A stretch of 64,000 bases of DNA, taken from NCBI GenBank assembly GCA_037127315.1, contig JBBBDQ010001124.1:1-64000 (forward strand), read 5' to 3'. A program made the position numbers and the translations under genes. Origin of the DNA: Ascarosepion bandense. Taxonomy: Eukaryota > Mollusca > Cephalopoda > Sepiida > Sepiidae. Below are positions 1 to 12,350 of this stretch, piece after piece; position 1 is the first letter of the stretch, and each line of letters opens with the position of its first letter. The notes beneath the pieces are model-generated. The model saw only the letters and a program-made list of their open reading frames with translations. It made no database searches and was not told where the DNA came from.

Positions 1-2516
1 ATTGTAACCTTTCTCTAACCTTTGTTGCATATTGGTTACAATTGTAACCTTCCTCTAACCTTGTTGCATATTGGTTACAATTGTAACCTTCCTCTAACCT
101 TTGTTGTATATTGGTTACAATTGTAACCTTCCTTTCACCTTTGTTGCATATTGTTTATAATTGTAACCTTTCTCTAACCTTTGTTGTATATTGGTTACAA
201 TTGTAACCTTCCTCTAACCTTTGTTGCATATTTGTTACAATTGTAACCTTCCTCTAACCTTTGTTGCATATTGGTTACAATTGTAACCTTCCTCTAACAT
301 TTGTTGCATATTGGTTACAATTGTAACCTTCCTCTAACATTTGTTGCATATTGGTTACAATTGTAACCTTCCTCTAACCTTTGTTGCATATTGGTTACAA
401 TTGTAACCTTCCTCTAACATTTATTGCATATTGGTTACAATTGTAACCTTCCTTTCACCTTTGTTGCATATTGGTTATAATTGTAACCTTTCTCTAACCT
501 TTTGTTGTATATTGGTTACAATTGTAACCTTCCTCTAACCTTTGTTGCATATTGGTTACAATTGTAACCTTCCCAACCTTTGTTGCATATTGGTTACAAT
601 TGTAACCTTCCTCTAACCTTTGTTGCATATTGGTTACAATTGTAACCTTTCCTCTAACATTTGTTGCATATTGGTTACAATTGTAACCTTCCTCTAACAT
701 TTGTTGCATATTGGTTACAATTGTAACCTTTCCTCTAACCTTTGTTGCATATTGGTTACAATTGTAACCTTCCTCTAACATTTGTTGCATATTGGTTACA
801 ATTGTAACCTTCCCTCTAACATTTGTTGCATATTAAGTTACAATTGTAACCTTCTGATTTGTTGCATATTGGTTACAATTGTAGCCTTCTTACCTTTTGT
901 GTCATATTGGTCACAATTGTAACATTCCTCTAACATTTGTTGCATATTGGTTACAATTGTAACCTTCCTCTAACATTTGTTGCATATTGGTTACAATTGT
1001 AATCCCTCCCTCTAACATTTGTTGCATATTGGTTACAATTCGTAACCTTTCTTTACCTTTGTGTCATATTGGTCACAATTGTAACATTCCTCTAACCTTT
1101 GTTGCATATTGGTTACAATTGTAACCTTTCTTACCTTTGTGTCATATTGGTCACAATTGTAACATTCCTCTAACCTTTGTTGCATATTGGTTACAATTGT
1201 AACCTTCCTCTAACATTTGTTGCATATTGGTTACAAATTGTAACCTTCCTCTAACATTTGTTGCATATTGCTACAGCAATTGTAACCTTCCTCTAACATT
1301 TGTTGCATATTGGTTACAATTGTAGCCTTCTTACCTTTGTGTCATATTGGTCACAATTGTAACATTCCTCTAACCTTTGTTGCATATTGGTTACAATTGT
1401 AACCTTCCTCTAACATTTGTTGCATATTGGTTACAATTGTAACCTTCCTCTAACATTTGTTGCATATTGGTTACAATTGTAGCCTTTCTTACCTTTGTGT
1501 CATATTGGTCACAATTGTAATATCTCTTAACATTTGTTGTATATTGTTTACAATTGTAACCTTTCTAACCTTTGTTACATATTGGTTACAATTGTAACCT
1601 TCCTCTAACCTTGTTGCATATTGGTTACAATTGTAACCTTCCTCTAACCTTTGTTGCATATTGGTTACAATTGTAACCTTCCTCTAACATTTGTTGCATA
1701 TTGGTTACAATTGGTAACCTTCCTCTAACATTTGTTGCATATTGGTTACAATTGTAACCTTCCTCTAACCTTGTTGCATATTGGTTACAATTGTAACCTT
1801 CCTCTAACATTTATTGCATATTGGTTACAATTGTAACCTTCCTTTCACCTTTGTTGCATATTGGTTATAATTGTAACCTTTCTCTCAACCTTTGTTGCAT
1901 ATTGGTTACAATTGTAACCTTCCTCTAACCTTTGTTGCATATTGGTTACAATTGTAACCTTCCTCTAACCTTTGTTGCATATTGGTTACAATTGTAACCT
2001 TCCTCTAACCTTTGTTGCATATTGGTTACAATTGTAACCTTCCTCTAACATTTGTTGCATATTGGTTACAATTGTAACCTTCCTCTAACATTTTTTGCAT
2101 ATTGGTTACAATTGTAGCCTTTCTCTTACCTTTGTGTCATATTGGTCACAATTGTAACATTCCTCTAACATTTGTTGCATATTGGTTACAATTGTAACCT
2201 TCTCTAACCTTTGTTACATATTGGTTACAATTGTAACCTTCCTCTAACCTTTGTTGCTTATTGGTTACAATTGTAACCTTCTCTAACCTTTGTTACATAT
2301 TGGTTACAATTTTAACCTTCCTCTAACCTTTGTTGCTTATTGGTTACAATTGTAACCATTCTCTAACCTTTGTTGCATATTGGTTACAATTGTAACCTTC
2401 CTCTAACCTTTGTTGCATATGGGTTACAATTGTAACCTTCCTCTAACATTTGTTGCATATGGGTTACAATTGTAACCATTCTCTAACCTTTGTTGCTTAT
2501 TGGTTACAATTGTAAT
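1..2516. repeat. 40-bp tandem satellite array
   Basis: About 60 head-to-tail copies of a 40-bp unit containing TTGTAACCTTCCTCTAACC followed by TTTGTTGCATATTGGTTACAA. The unit edges join as GTTACAATTGTAAC, a 14-bp palindrome. A variant unit with ACCTTTGTGTCATATTGG recurs at several points (about 890-930, 1050-1170, 1330-1360, 1490-1520, 2125-2160), so variants have spread in blocks. Short open frames (for example 494-790 minus) arise only from the repeat. The array runs off the left edge, so its true length is unknown. Confidence 0.95.
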
Positions 2517-2817
2517 ACAATATTTACCCGCCACATTTTTGCGATGGGTGGGTCCCGAATCAACTCTCAGTTGCCTCTCTATGCTCGAAAACAGAGTGTA
2601 GCTCAGTTGTGGCTCAGTTCGCAATGGCAGCGTCGCAACTGAGAAAAATGACACTGAGTAGATGCCCGGTCCCGGGGAACAGTGTCCCGGGCAACAGTGT
2701 CCGGCGGCCGCGCCACCCCAATGCAGCAGAGGGGTGGACCAGTTGCTCATCACCGAAGCTGAGGGATTTTTGTCCCTGAGCCCGTTCATACAACTGTAAC
2801 CGATATGCAACAAAGGG
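2517..2817. repeat. GC-rich segment bordered by an inverted satellite unit
   Basis: About 270 bp of distinctly GC-richer DNA follows the satellite. At 2788-2815 the satellite motif returns in reverse orientation (TGTAACCGATATGCAACAAA, the complement of the unit's core). The block is therefore bracketed by inverted copies of the satellite motif, as if the satellite grew from a terminal repeat of a mobile element. It contains no recognisable gene; the 129-codon minus frame at 2424-2813 is mostly satellite. Confidence 0.55.
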
Positions 2818-3235
2818 TTAATATTGGCAGCAATTGAGAAACATTATGAACTTGCAATAATGTAAATGCATCTCTGTTTTGTTTTGTTTTGTCTTTTGTT
2901 TTTGTTTCTTTTTTTCATTTTTTTTTTCATGTTCAAGATAAAATGTATCTACTTTTCTCAAGTTACATTCTAAAAGAGATTGATTTGTGATGAACAAAGA
3001 GGACACTTTAATCATTAGAAATCAGTAATATATATTTGAGCAAACTTATTTTTCGAATCAATTCAAGCAAAGAAAAGCAATAATACCACTGAGTATGAAA
3101 GAGAATGAGAAGATTTTAGAAGGCGCCAAAAAAACAATTCTAAACAGGAAACAAGGATAAATTTCTACTCCTGTTATAAAAAAAAAAACGGCGAAGAGTG
3201 TGTATCGAACAATAGGCGATATTATTATATTTGTC
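2818..3235. other. AT-rich interval with a dispersed repeat fragment
   Basis: No gene. A T-rich tract lies at 2876-2930. From about 3125 to 3235 the sequence resembles the blocks at 14160-14400 and 17320-17410, sharing TAAACAGGAAACAAGG and an ending of the type GGCGATA. Confidence 0.5.
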
Positions 3236-3500
3236 TATAATTCTGAGATGAGGTAGTATTTACAGTGTTTACATTATTCGGACTATTGTCTTCATCTTAC
3301 AGGGTTAGAGGGAGATAACTTCTGACTACCAAGAGAGGGACTACTACGCAAGGAATGAAAACCATATATCCCAGTGATTGTAATAAAGGGTTCGGTTCGA
3401 AATTCTTAGCATTTGAAGAAGGCCGGAGCGTACAACGGCCGAAACGTCGTACAAATGGCAACAAATATGAGGACATTAGTCCGAATAATGTAAATTATTA
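3236..3500 (+). repeat. Penelope-like terminal repeat (pLTR) fragment
   Basis: This matches the terminal sequences of the Penelope-like element at 43.6-47.2 kb: ATAAAGGGTTCGGTTCGAAA, then GAAGAAGGCCGG, then CGGCCGAAACGTCGTA, then TCCGAATAATGTAAAT. The start (3245-3290) carries the complement of the end, so the fragment is partly fold-back. The GAAGAA-hairpin-GAAAC block resembles a decayed hammerhead core. No coding sequence is attached. Confidence 0.6.
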
Positions 3501-3582
3501 TAATAATCTGAGAGATCACCGTCTGACTTTCATCATCATGGCTGATGTTAACCTCCAGGAAAATGTCTCGTTGCTCCTTCAC

Positions 3583-4560
3583 GGGTTAACATTTTCAGCT
3601 GATATGAAGTGGAAAGACTATACTAGGTCAGATGCGAAGAAAGTTGGTTTACTGTATCGTGCGAAACAGCTTTTCTCTCCAGAACCTATCTTACAGTTCT
3701 ATAAGTCTACCATTCGGCCATGCTTAAAATATTGCTGTCACACATGGTCAGATGCTTCTGCTATTTACATTGAGCTCCTTGATAAACTCCGAAGAAGAAT
3801 CAGCAATATTATTGATTCTGATCTGGCGTCGCGGCTTCAATCAGTTACCCAGGTTGCTTCTGTGTCTTTTCTAAAAAATAATTCCATGATAATTGCTCGG
3901 GTGAGCTCTTTGCTATGGTATCTAGACTGTTTTTATTTAAGCGTAGTACTAGACTGGCTGTGCGTTGTGGTGCAGTTGATATCGACTTTGAACGACAAAT
4001 CGGGGAACCAAGTTCAAATTCCAGTTGAATTCCTTGCATTCACTTCCGCACAAATACCCTTGAGAAAGGTATTAATCCACCTCTTCCCTTCAGTGATGGG
4101 TTAAATAACAGGATAGATTGGGTTCTATAGCCTTGGTCGGCAACCAGTCTGCTGCAGAAAGCAATGACAACCTACTGCGGGATGATTTTCTGCCCGGTCA
4201 GTCATGACGCTTTCGAGACATGATCTCCCAAAAACGTATACTATTATATGGCACTTAACTGACTAGGCTGACATCTAATCACATCAATTTACAGTTGAGC
4301 TGGCCATATGTTGCCATTAGTTCTATGCTAACAGTTCTCGGCCTGTGGAACTCCCTTCCGGCTCCATGCTTTCATGCTAACTTTATTCTGCAAAAATTCA
4401 AATGCAGTGTCAATCGTTATCTACTGCCTTCCTGGTTACTCTTTTCTCTTCCCGCTCATTATTAATGTTTCTGTTCGTAATTCTTCCACACTCTGTAACC
4501 CCTTCTGGCTTAGTGGCTTTACTGCCTTGCATGGGGTAAAACAGGTTTTTGAAAAATGTT
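3583..4560 (+). pseudogene. LINE-A reverse transcriptase C-terminal fragment, split by a SINE
   Basis: The first block (3583-3860) encodes the end of a non-LTR retrotransposon polymerase, with ADMKWKDY, FYKSTIRPCLKYCCHTWS and LLDKLRRRISNIIDSDLASR. The block at 4325-4440 carries the family's C-terminal signature (LWNSLP, then LQKFKCSVNRYLL). Its 3' tail follows, with TGGCTTTACTGCCTTGC near 4510. A SINE at 3956-4266 separates the blocks. The same family recurs at more than a dozen sites here, always 5'-truncated. Clade is not certain; it resembles the CR1/Jockey-type group of apurinic-endonuclease LINEs. The copy is dead. Confidence 0.8.
3956..4266 (+). mobile_element. SINE-1 (tRNA-derived), full-length copy
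   Basis: The tRNA-like head reads GCGTTGTGGTGCAGTTGATA (A-box region), followed by a B-box-like AGTTCAAATTCC. The conserved body follows: AAATACCCTTGAGAAAGGTA, ATGGGTTAAATAACAGGA and TGGGTTCTATAGCCTTGG. The tail ends GGCACTTAACTGACT. It is inserted in a LINE-A copy. It is RNA only and needs LINE enzymes to move. Confidence 0.9.
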
Positions 4561-4983
4561 CAACTCTACTCTTTCGTTACAACCATTCGGATTGTTTTGG
4601 TGCCCTATTTACAGTGAATGAAATCTTCCTCCTGTATATAATACTAACCTACGTGACTTCCAGGGAGGCAGCTGTGAGGCAGTCTAGAGACAGTCGAGAC
4701 GCAGCGTAACTATACAGTTCGGATGTACACTTTTATTTTTCTTATTACTAACACTTATTGTATATATGTTCTGTTTTTCTAATACACTGTTTGAACCTAC
4801 CTTCTTGTTTCCGTGTCTTAATTCTGGGCCCTAGCAAAGCCACAACACGGGTCTTTACTGCTAGGACCAGCCATGCCACTTTCATATAAATACTTATCAT
4901 TTAAGAATTCCATGCTACTTCCGAAACGAATATACCAATGGAAGACAACGATTCTGCTTTCCCTCCAGAAACCAATGTATTAA
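4561..4983. other. No gene seen
   Basis: AT-rich sequence after the LINE-A tail. The 111-codon frame at 4374-4709 overlaps LINE-A 3' sequence and then unrecognised sequence; it shows no known domain. Confidence 0.5.
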
Positions 4984-5050
4984 TAATGATGGGGCCTATA
5001 ATGATGGGGCCTATAATGATGGGGCCTATAATGATGGGGCCTATACTGAT
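4984..5050. repeat. 15-bp minisatellite
   Basis: About 4.5 direct copies of GATGGGGCCTATAAT, nearly identical, the last diverging at CTATACTGATGG. Confidence 0.95.
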
Positions 5051-5254
5051 GGCATAAGTATTTATAGGTGGGGTAAGAATCGCCTTGCATCTGGTGATAC
5101 CGATAAAAAAAAATGTCTTACGTCTCTTTCTAGTTTTCTGTATTTACAAAATTCATTTTCTACCCATATGCGGTTTGATACCTGTCTAAATATCGGTAAT
5201 ATTTTTCAGTAAATGTTTCTTATACCCTTTATTTTGCGACCTTTGTTTTAAAAT

Positions 5255-5865
5255 AATTTTACTCCAAGCAAGCCGGGATCACCACTAATATGCAGGGAGT
5301 TGCAATGAGATAAAAGACTGGGTACAGCGGGTATTGAAGAAAGCATAATGGATGAACGGGATTCAAGAAGACAGAAGATGGTGACTTGGATGAGATTGTA
5401 GCTATCATGGAAACAAATAAACGGAAAGGAGTTCCACAGGTGGGAAGTGCGAGAAAAAACTTGGAGTAAAAGTGGCGGTTACATTTAACTATTTCAACGG
5501 TAAAAAATGGGACCTAGATGCCAATCTAGTAGCACGCTTAAATTCACGTGAATGGAGTACTAAAGAAAAAGCTTGTCAGAGCAGTTGCGATAAAAATATA
5601 TGTAGAAAAGACAGAGGGAAGCCATGTTACCGTTTTGGAAACGTGACTGAAGTTGAGATGCCAAGTCAGGACTGATAACATTGCAGATCCCGTTTTGAAT
5701 TTTTTCGAGGACCTCGAGATGAATATCAGAAGCACCTGACGAGATATGACAACAGTATTCGATGATAGGCGAATGGTAGATTTATTAATGTCCAAGTTAG
5801 ATTCTGACGAGAAAATTTCCTGTCCCAACACAGAAAGCCAACCTTCCTAGCAGTAGATCTTTTCC
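5255..5865 (-). pseudogene. LINE-A 3' fragment
   Basis: Minus-strand copy of the LINE-A 3' end. The tail near 5255-5320 contains the complement of the CCTTGCTTGGGGTG-type ending. The body (about 5420-5860) corresponds to the WNSLP C-terminal region and the preceding reverse transcriptase segment. Frames are interrupted throughout (fragments at 5544-5831). Confidence 0.7.
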
Positions 5866-6301
5866 GAATGTACCGCTTCTCAGACTGCATTTTTACTTAC
5901 GAGATCGTTAGTTTTTGCTTTACCTCCTCGTTACAGTCAGGAAATATTTCTGTTTTTTTTATTCGTGTTCATTCCTTAACACTTTTATTTACATCACCTA
6001 GAAAATACACTGGCCTTACAGAATCACAAAGAACTGTACAAGACAAAAGAGAACAACTTCAGATGAGGATTATCAACAGCAGCAAAAACTAAAATGGATA
6101 GCATCTGTAACTCAAAGAGGAAATAATGACATAGTCAAAATATTGATATTCCGTAGTACTTCAAATAAAAGGTCAGAAAGAAAAAAAAAACCCATTAGTC
6201 CTGGAAAGAGCATTAATAATAATATTTATAGATTTTATAAATTACAAGCGAAAGTGTCAGAAAATGGCGAATATCTAAACTTATTTATAAATGTAACTTT
6301 A

Positions 6302-6303
<2 letters not shown>

Positions 6304-6361
<58 letters not shown>
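6304..6361. repeat. (TG)n microsatellite
   Basis: About 28 TG dinucleotides inside the Helitron, at the position where other copies also carry TG runs. Confidence 0.97.
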
Positions 6362-6362
<1 letters not shown>

Positions 6363-6606
6363 GTTACCTATAGACTCCGAAACGGCTGAACCTATTTTCT
6401 TGAAAATTTACACAGTTGTACTATAAGCGTCTGCGAGTGTTTTTAGCTAGGTTTTACGTCAAGGTACCCCGATAATAAAAAAAAATCGGGTTATAGAAGG
6501 AGTGGTCCGATTTTAATAAAATTTGATACACTCATAGACAAAGACATAAGAAATGATATTCAGAAGTTTCAAGGTTGCAGTTCTTACAATACTGCAGAAA
6601 ACTGAT

Positions 6607-6607
<1 letters not shown>

Positions 6608-6647
<40 letters not shown>
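6608..6647. repeat. (TA)n microsatellite
   Basis: About 19 TA repeats between the two halves of the composite Helitron. Confidence 0.97.
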
Positions 6648-6649
<2 letters not shown>

Positions 6650-7084
6650 CAAGATGTTTGTGTGTGTGTCTGTTTATCTGTCTGTATGTCCTTTATACAA
6701 ATCCACAATTTTTATCCGATTCTCACCAAACTTCACACCAATATTCTTTAGGTTGAGTCTGAGCTCCAGGACTATGTATTAGTTTTGAAGCTTTCATTAC
6801 ACCCGAGCAACGCCGGGCTATACTGCTAGTTTTCTTATAAAGAAACGGCAAATATTGCCATTAACATTTACTAGTTTTTTTGCTTTTCTTTTCTTTTTAT
6901 TTTTCTTTTTTTTTTTTTTGTTTTGTTTTTAGTGCGGATCATTAGATTGACTGATCCCCTTTTAAAAAATATGAAAATTTGGATGGGTAAATAGTTTTTG
7001 TAAATTATCATACATTAGACCATCCTCAAAACCCAAAATTGGTGAGAATCTTTATATATTACTTTTTATCATTATAAAAGATTG

Positions 7085-7805
7085 TTCTTGTTTATAGCAT
7101 AAGTACAGTATCGAGTCGATCCATGATTCTGAAAATTAGATGTATTTATTTCTCTTGAAATATTTTATTAAATCCATTTCAGATATGACCCAAAATTTTG
7201 AAAATTAACTGGATTCGTTTCTATTTGCTTATATCAGCAAATGCTTTTTGCTTATTGATACATAATATTGAAAACAAAGAGTATCCGTTTCATTTGGCAT
7301 ATTTCAATAAACGCTTTCGTTTTTTATCCAAGATTTTAAAAACTATTTACTTTTTTCTTTCTACTTATTTCATTAAAAGCTTTTGGTTTTTGAAACAAGA
7401 TTTTGGAAAATAACGGTATTTGTTTCTCGTGTATTATTTCAATAAACGCATTTGCTTTTTTTATATCAGATTTTGAAAACTAACAATATTCGTTTCTCTT
7501 GTATTTCAGTAAACGCATTTGAATCTGATACAAGATTTTGAAAACTAACAGTAATAGTTTCTTTTAGCTTATCTCAATCAATGTTTTTGACTTTTGATAC
7601 AATATTTGATAAAATAAACTCTGTATTTTTCTTCTGACAAAATTTATGAAAATTTGCTAAGTTCGTTATTCTTCACTTATTACAACAATAGCTTATGCAT
7701 TTTATTAAAAATTTGAAAACTCTTTTCGTTTCTCTTCTTTAATTTTAATCAAAGCTTTTTTATACAAAATTTTGAAAACTAACTGTATTCGTTTTTCTTT
7801 ATTTA
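7085..7805. repeat. Degenerate ~80-bp AT-rich satellite, left block
   Basis: Diverged direct repeats whose core reads TATTCGTTTCTCTT, then TTATTTCAATAAACGC, TTTTGCTTTTTGATACAAG and ATTTTGAAAACTAAC. Short frames here (7198-7413) follow the repeat period and are not genes. Confidence 0.85.
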
Positions 7806-8115
7806 TTTTAAAGCTACAGGGTGATGGTTAATGTTTTATTTGATTTGGCCATGTGTGAAACTTAACCGAACTCCATGCAACTTACAATTTTTATCCAGAA
7901 TTATCAGAAGGTTTTCATCAGATTGGAGATGGGAATTTGTGAATGGTGGAAGAGTGGAACAATAAAAATATACATTCTGTATGTTAAAATAGAAATTTAT
8001 TCATAGAAAAGATAACATGAAATGTAGAAGTTAATGTTTAATAAGAAACAAGTAATGAGTTAAGGCTATCAAGAATTGTAGAAATGTTCGTAATAGTAAT
8101 TTCTTGGAAAGCGTT

Positions 8116-8147
<32 letters not shown>

Positions 8148-8206
8148 TGAGCGTTTTTTGGTATGAGTGTCTTTAAACGGAGAAGAAGTAAAAGGAATCA
8201 GCACAC

Positions 8207-8258
<52 letters not shown>

Positions 8259-8599
8259 GCAAGAGGACGAGTGTGCAACGCGACCTAACGTCCGGATCGA
8301 CTTGAAGTTTTTCCCGTTACATTTTAGCGTGTCGTCTCTGCTGCTCCCATCTGACTGATTGGCTGACACTGACCGAATCGTTTTATAGCCATTTAGTTTC
8401 TTCACACTGGATCGCTAAGTCTTTTTAGTCTTGCAAATCGCTTCCATTGGTAAGAAAATCAATTTAACATCTACTCGCGAAATCCGGTTTCGACTTTTTC
8501 TTTAAGCACCTGGTCAATCCTTTTTCTAATTGGGAAAAAACCAGGATTTCACACGTCATTGTAAATTTTTATAAAAGTGAAGAAGAAAGTTGTTTTTAA
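7806..8599. other. Interruption of the satellite with microsatellites; no gene
   Basis: This non-satellite stretch separates the two satellite blocks. It holds (ATGT)n at 8118-8150 and (GAAA)n at 8208-8258. The 8115-8405 and 8167-8358 frames are translations of these microsatellites and unique flanks with no recognisable domain. No terminal inverted repeats were found at its edges. Confidence 0.6.
8118..8258. repeat. (ATGT)n and (GAAA)n microsatellites
   Basis: (GTAT/ATGT)n spans about 8118-8150. (AAAG)n spans 8208-8258 with about 12 perfect copies. Confidence 0.97.
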
Positions 8600-10490
8600 T
8601 TCTTAATTTCCTATCCACCACAATTTCAATAAACGCTTTTGATTTTTTATAGATGTTTGAAACTGTTTTCGTTTCTCTTGGTTTATTTGAATTAAGTATT
8701 TTGCTACTGATACAAGAATTTGAAAACAAAATATATTCGTTTCTCTTAACTTCTCTCAATAAACGTATTTACTTTTTTTATACAAGACAATGAAAAGTAA
8801 CTGTATTCGTTTCTCTTGTTTTATTTCAATAAACACCTTTGCTTTTTGTGACAAGATTTTGATTACTAAATGTGTTCAATTCACTTGTATTAATGCAATT
8901 AACGCTTTTGATTTTTTATGTAAAATTTGGAAAACTAAGTATATTCGTTTCTCTTGTTTTATTTCAATAAACGCCTTTGCTTTTTGTAACAAAATATTTT
9001 TTACTAAATGTATTCGGTCCATTTGTATTAATGCAATTAACGCTTTTTATATTTTATGTAAGATTTTGAAAACTAAGTATATTCGTTTCTCTTGTTTTAT
9101 TTCAATAAACGCTTGTGATTTTTGATACATGATCTTGAAAACTCACTATATTTCTTTGTCTTCGCTTATTTCAATAAACGTTTTTATTTTTGTTACAAGA
9201 TTCGTCTCTCTTGGTTTATTTCAATAATCGCTTGTGATTTTTGGTATGAATTTGAAAACTGTATTCGTTCTTAGTGTTTTATTTTAATGAAAGCTTTTGC
9301 TTTTTGATACAATATTTTGAAAACTTAACTATTTGTTTCTCTTAGCTTATATCTATAAAGCCTTTTGATTTTTTTGTTTTTTGTTTTTTTTATAAAAGAT
9401 TTTGAAAACTAATTGTATTCATTTCTTATGGTTTGTTGCAATAAATGCTTTTGCTTTTATCCAAGATTTTGAAAACTATCTGCATTCGTTTCTCGTGTCT
9501 TATTTCAATAAACGCATTTGCAGATTTTGAAAAGTAACAATATTCGTGTCTCTTGTATTTCAATAAACGCTTTTGCTTTTTGATACAAGATTTTTACTTT
9601 TCGACACAAGGATTGGAAAATTGACTGGAGTAGATTCTCTTGGTTCATTTCCATACTTGTTATACAGTATTTTCCCAATGAACGATATTTCTTTCTATTG
9701 GCTTATTTCAATAAATGGCTTTGGTTTTTGGTACATTTCGAAAAGTAAATATATCCGTTTTACTTGTTTTATTTCAATCATCACTTTGGCTTTTTGAAAT
9801 GAGTTTTTGAAAACTTATCAAAGTTTTGAATAGTGTGTTCGTTTCTCATGTTTTATTTCATTAAACTTTTTTATATTTCAGAAAATTATTTGATAAAATA
9901 CTTTGAAACCAACTCTATTCTTTTCTGTTGGCTTATTTCAATAAACGCTTTTGCTTTTCGATACAAGATTTTGCTTGTGATTTTGATACACTATTTTAAA
10001 ATTAACTGTATTCGTTTCTCTTGGATTATTTCAATAAATATTTTGGTGTTTTGACAGAAGATTTTTGAAAATGAACTATTCGTTTCTCTTGTTTTATTTC
10101 AATAATAGTTTTATCTCTTGCTACAAGATTTTGAATATTAATTTCATTCATTTCTATCGTTTTAATTCAATATCCGCCTTTTGATACAATATTTTGGAAT
10201 CAACTGTATTCGTTTCTCTTGGATTATTTCAATAAATTTTTTGGTGTTTTGACAGAAGATTTTTGAAAATGAACTGTTCGTTTCTCTTGTTTTATTTCAA
10301 TAATAGTTTTATCTCTTGCTACAAGATTTTGAATATTAATTTCATTCATTTCTATCGTTTTAATTCAATATCCGCCTTTTGATACAATATTTGGGAATCA
10401 ACTGTATTCGTTTCTCTTGGATTATTTCAATAAATTTTTTGGTGTTTTGACAGAAGATTTTTGAAAATGAACTGTTCGTTTCTTTAGATA
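8600..10490. repeat. ~80-bp AT-rich satellite, right block with ~198-bp higher-order unit
   Basis: Same family as 7085-7805, about 23 diverged copies. The right end shows a higher-order duplication: the sequence around GGATTATTTCAATAAAT recurs at 10023, 10221 and 10419, a 198-bp period with near-identical copies containing GGTGTTTTGACAGAAGA and TCTCTTGCTACAAGA. The recent amplification is therefore at the right edge. Confidence 0.85.
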
Positions 10491-10984
10491 ATTTGACATA
10501 AATCTTTATTTTTAAAAACTGCGAACATTCTCCTTAATTCTGTTTATAACCAGGAGGTATAACACTTGCTAATAGAATTAATTAAAAAAATATGAAAGCG
10601 ACTTTTTATTTCTAATTTGTTGTGCCATCCTTATTCTTTTGTAATTATTATTTCCTTATTTTTTCTCGTAAATATCATCAATATTCTAAAACAGGAAAAA
10701 ACGATCTTTATATCCAGGTTCGAAATTAATTTCAGAATTTTGTTGTTTTAATAAATATCAATGCGTTAAAAGTTTTGCATCTTTAAAATCTATCTTACAT
10801 TTCTTTCTGTCAAAATCGCGACATTAGCCTCTTCTCGTTTAAACCTCGCCTCATTTTTTTTCCTTTTCCGTTCGCCACTCTTATTTCCGGTTGTCTGTTA
10901 CTCTTATTTTATCCTTTTTTTTTCTCTCATTCTCTCAACCCCCCAAACTCTGATTATTTATTACCTCTCATCACTTCACTTCCT
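10491..10984. other. AT-rich interval; no gene seen
   Basis: No repeat unit, coding frame or RNA signature recognised. The composition shifts gradually to pyrimidine-rich from about 10800. Confidence 0.6.
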
Positions 10985-11014
10985 CTTTTTAATTGTCTTC
11001 CTTCTTTCTTTCTT

Positions 11015-11045
<31 letters not shown>

Positions 11046-11228
11046 TTTTTTTTCTAGTTATTCTCTATCCTTTCACTTTCATTTCGTCTTTTTCATTGTC
11101 ATATTATTTCTCTCTCATTCTCTCTTATCAATTCTCTACCCTCTGTATCACTTTCACTTCGTTTCTTTTCTTCTCTCTCCTCCTCCTTCTCCTTCCTCTC
11201 ACTTTCTCGTTCACTTTCTCTCCCCCCT

Positions 11229-11284
<56 letters not shown>

Positions 11285-11442
11285 ATTATTTCATTTCTCA
11301 ATTTTAATTCGTCACTTTTTCTCACTTTACCACTATTATGATCTCTTCATTCTTTTTGTTTCCACCATTTGGCCTTCTCTCTTTCACTACTCATCTCTCT
11401 CTCTCTCACTCTCTCACTCTCTCACTCTCTCACTCTATCATC

Positions 11443-11478
<36 letters not shown>

Positions 11479-11646
11479 ATTGGTCTCTCAATTTAAAATT
11501 TTTGCCTTCTCTCTTTTACTACTATTTTCCTTCTCTCTCTCTCTCTCTCTCTCACTCTATCATCCCTTTCTCTCTCTCTCTCTCTCTTATTCTTTCATTG
11601 GTCTCTCAATTTAAAATTTTTGCCTTCTCTCTTTTACTACTATTTT

Positions 11647-11683
<37 letters not shown>

Positions 11684-11684
11684 C

Positions 11685-11730
<46 letters not shown>

Positions 11731-11778
11731 GTTTCATTGGTCTCTCAATTTAAAATTTTTGCCTTCTCTCTTTTACTA

Positions 11779-11818
<40 letters not shown>

Positions 11819-12142
11819 ATCATCCCTTTCTCTCTCTCTCTCTCTCTTATTCTTTCATTGGTCTCTCAATTTAAAATTTTTGCCTTCTCTCTTTTACTAC
11901 TATTTTCCTTCTCTCTCTCTCTCTCTCACTCTATCATCCCTTTCTCTCTCTCTCTCTCTCTCTTATTCTTTCATTGGTCTCTCAATTTAAAATTTTTGCC
12001 TTCTCTCTTTTACTACTATTTTCCTTCTCTCTCTCTCTCTCTCACTCTATCATCCCTTTCTCTCCCTCTCTCTCTCTCTCTCTTATTCTTTCATTGGTCT
12101 CTCAATTTAAAATTTTTGCCTTCTCTCTTTTACTACTATTTT

Positions 12143-12183
<41 letters not shown>

Positions 12184-12312
12184 ATTCTTTCATTGAGCTC
12201 TCAATTTCAATTCGTTACTTTTTCTCATTTTACTACTGTTACGACCTCTTCGTTCTTTTTATTTCCTTTTTCATTTTGTGCCTTTTCTCCTTCACTATTC
12301 ATATCCCCTATC

Positions 12313-12350
<38 letters not shown>

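Larger units (their letters stand above)
6274..6829 (+). mobile_element. Non-autonomous Helitron, composite copy
   Basis: It starts TCTAAACTTATTTATAAATG after a flanking A and ends at CTAG before a T, the Helitron insertion pattern. A hairpin-capable CCCGAGCAACGCCGGG lies 8 nt before CTAG. Internal landmarks shared with other copies are GACTCCGAAACGGCTGAACC and TACACTCATAGACAAAGACA. After an internal (TA)n it contains a second 5'-type start (AAGGCAAGATGTTTGTG), so two family variants are fused. No helicase or Rep gene. Confidence 0.8.

Noticed and set aside
494..1810. Coding frames in the 40-bp satellite
   Set aside because: Repetitive peptides with indels between units; expected from a stop-poor tandem repeat.
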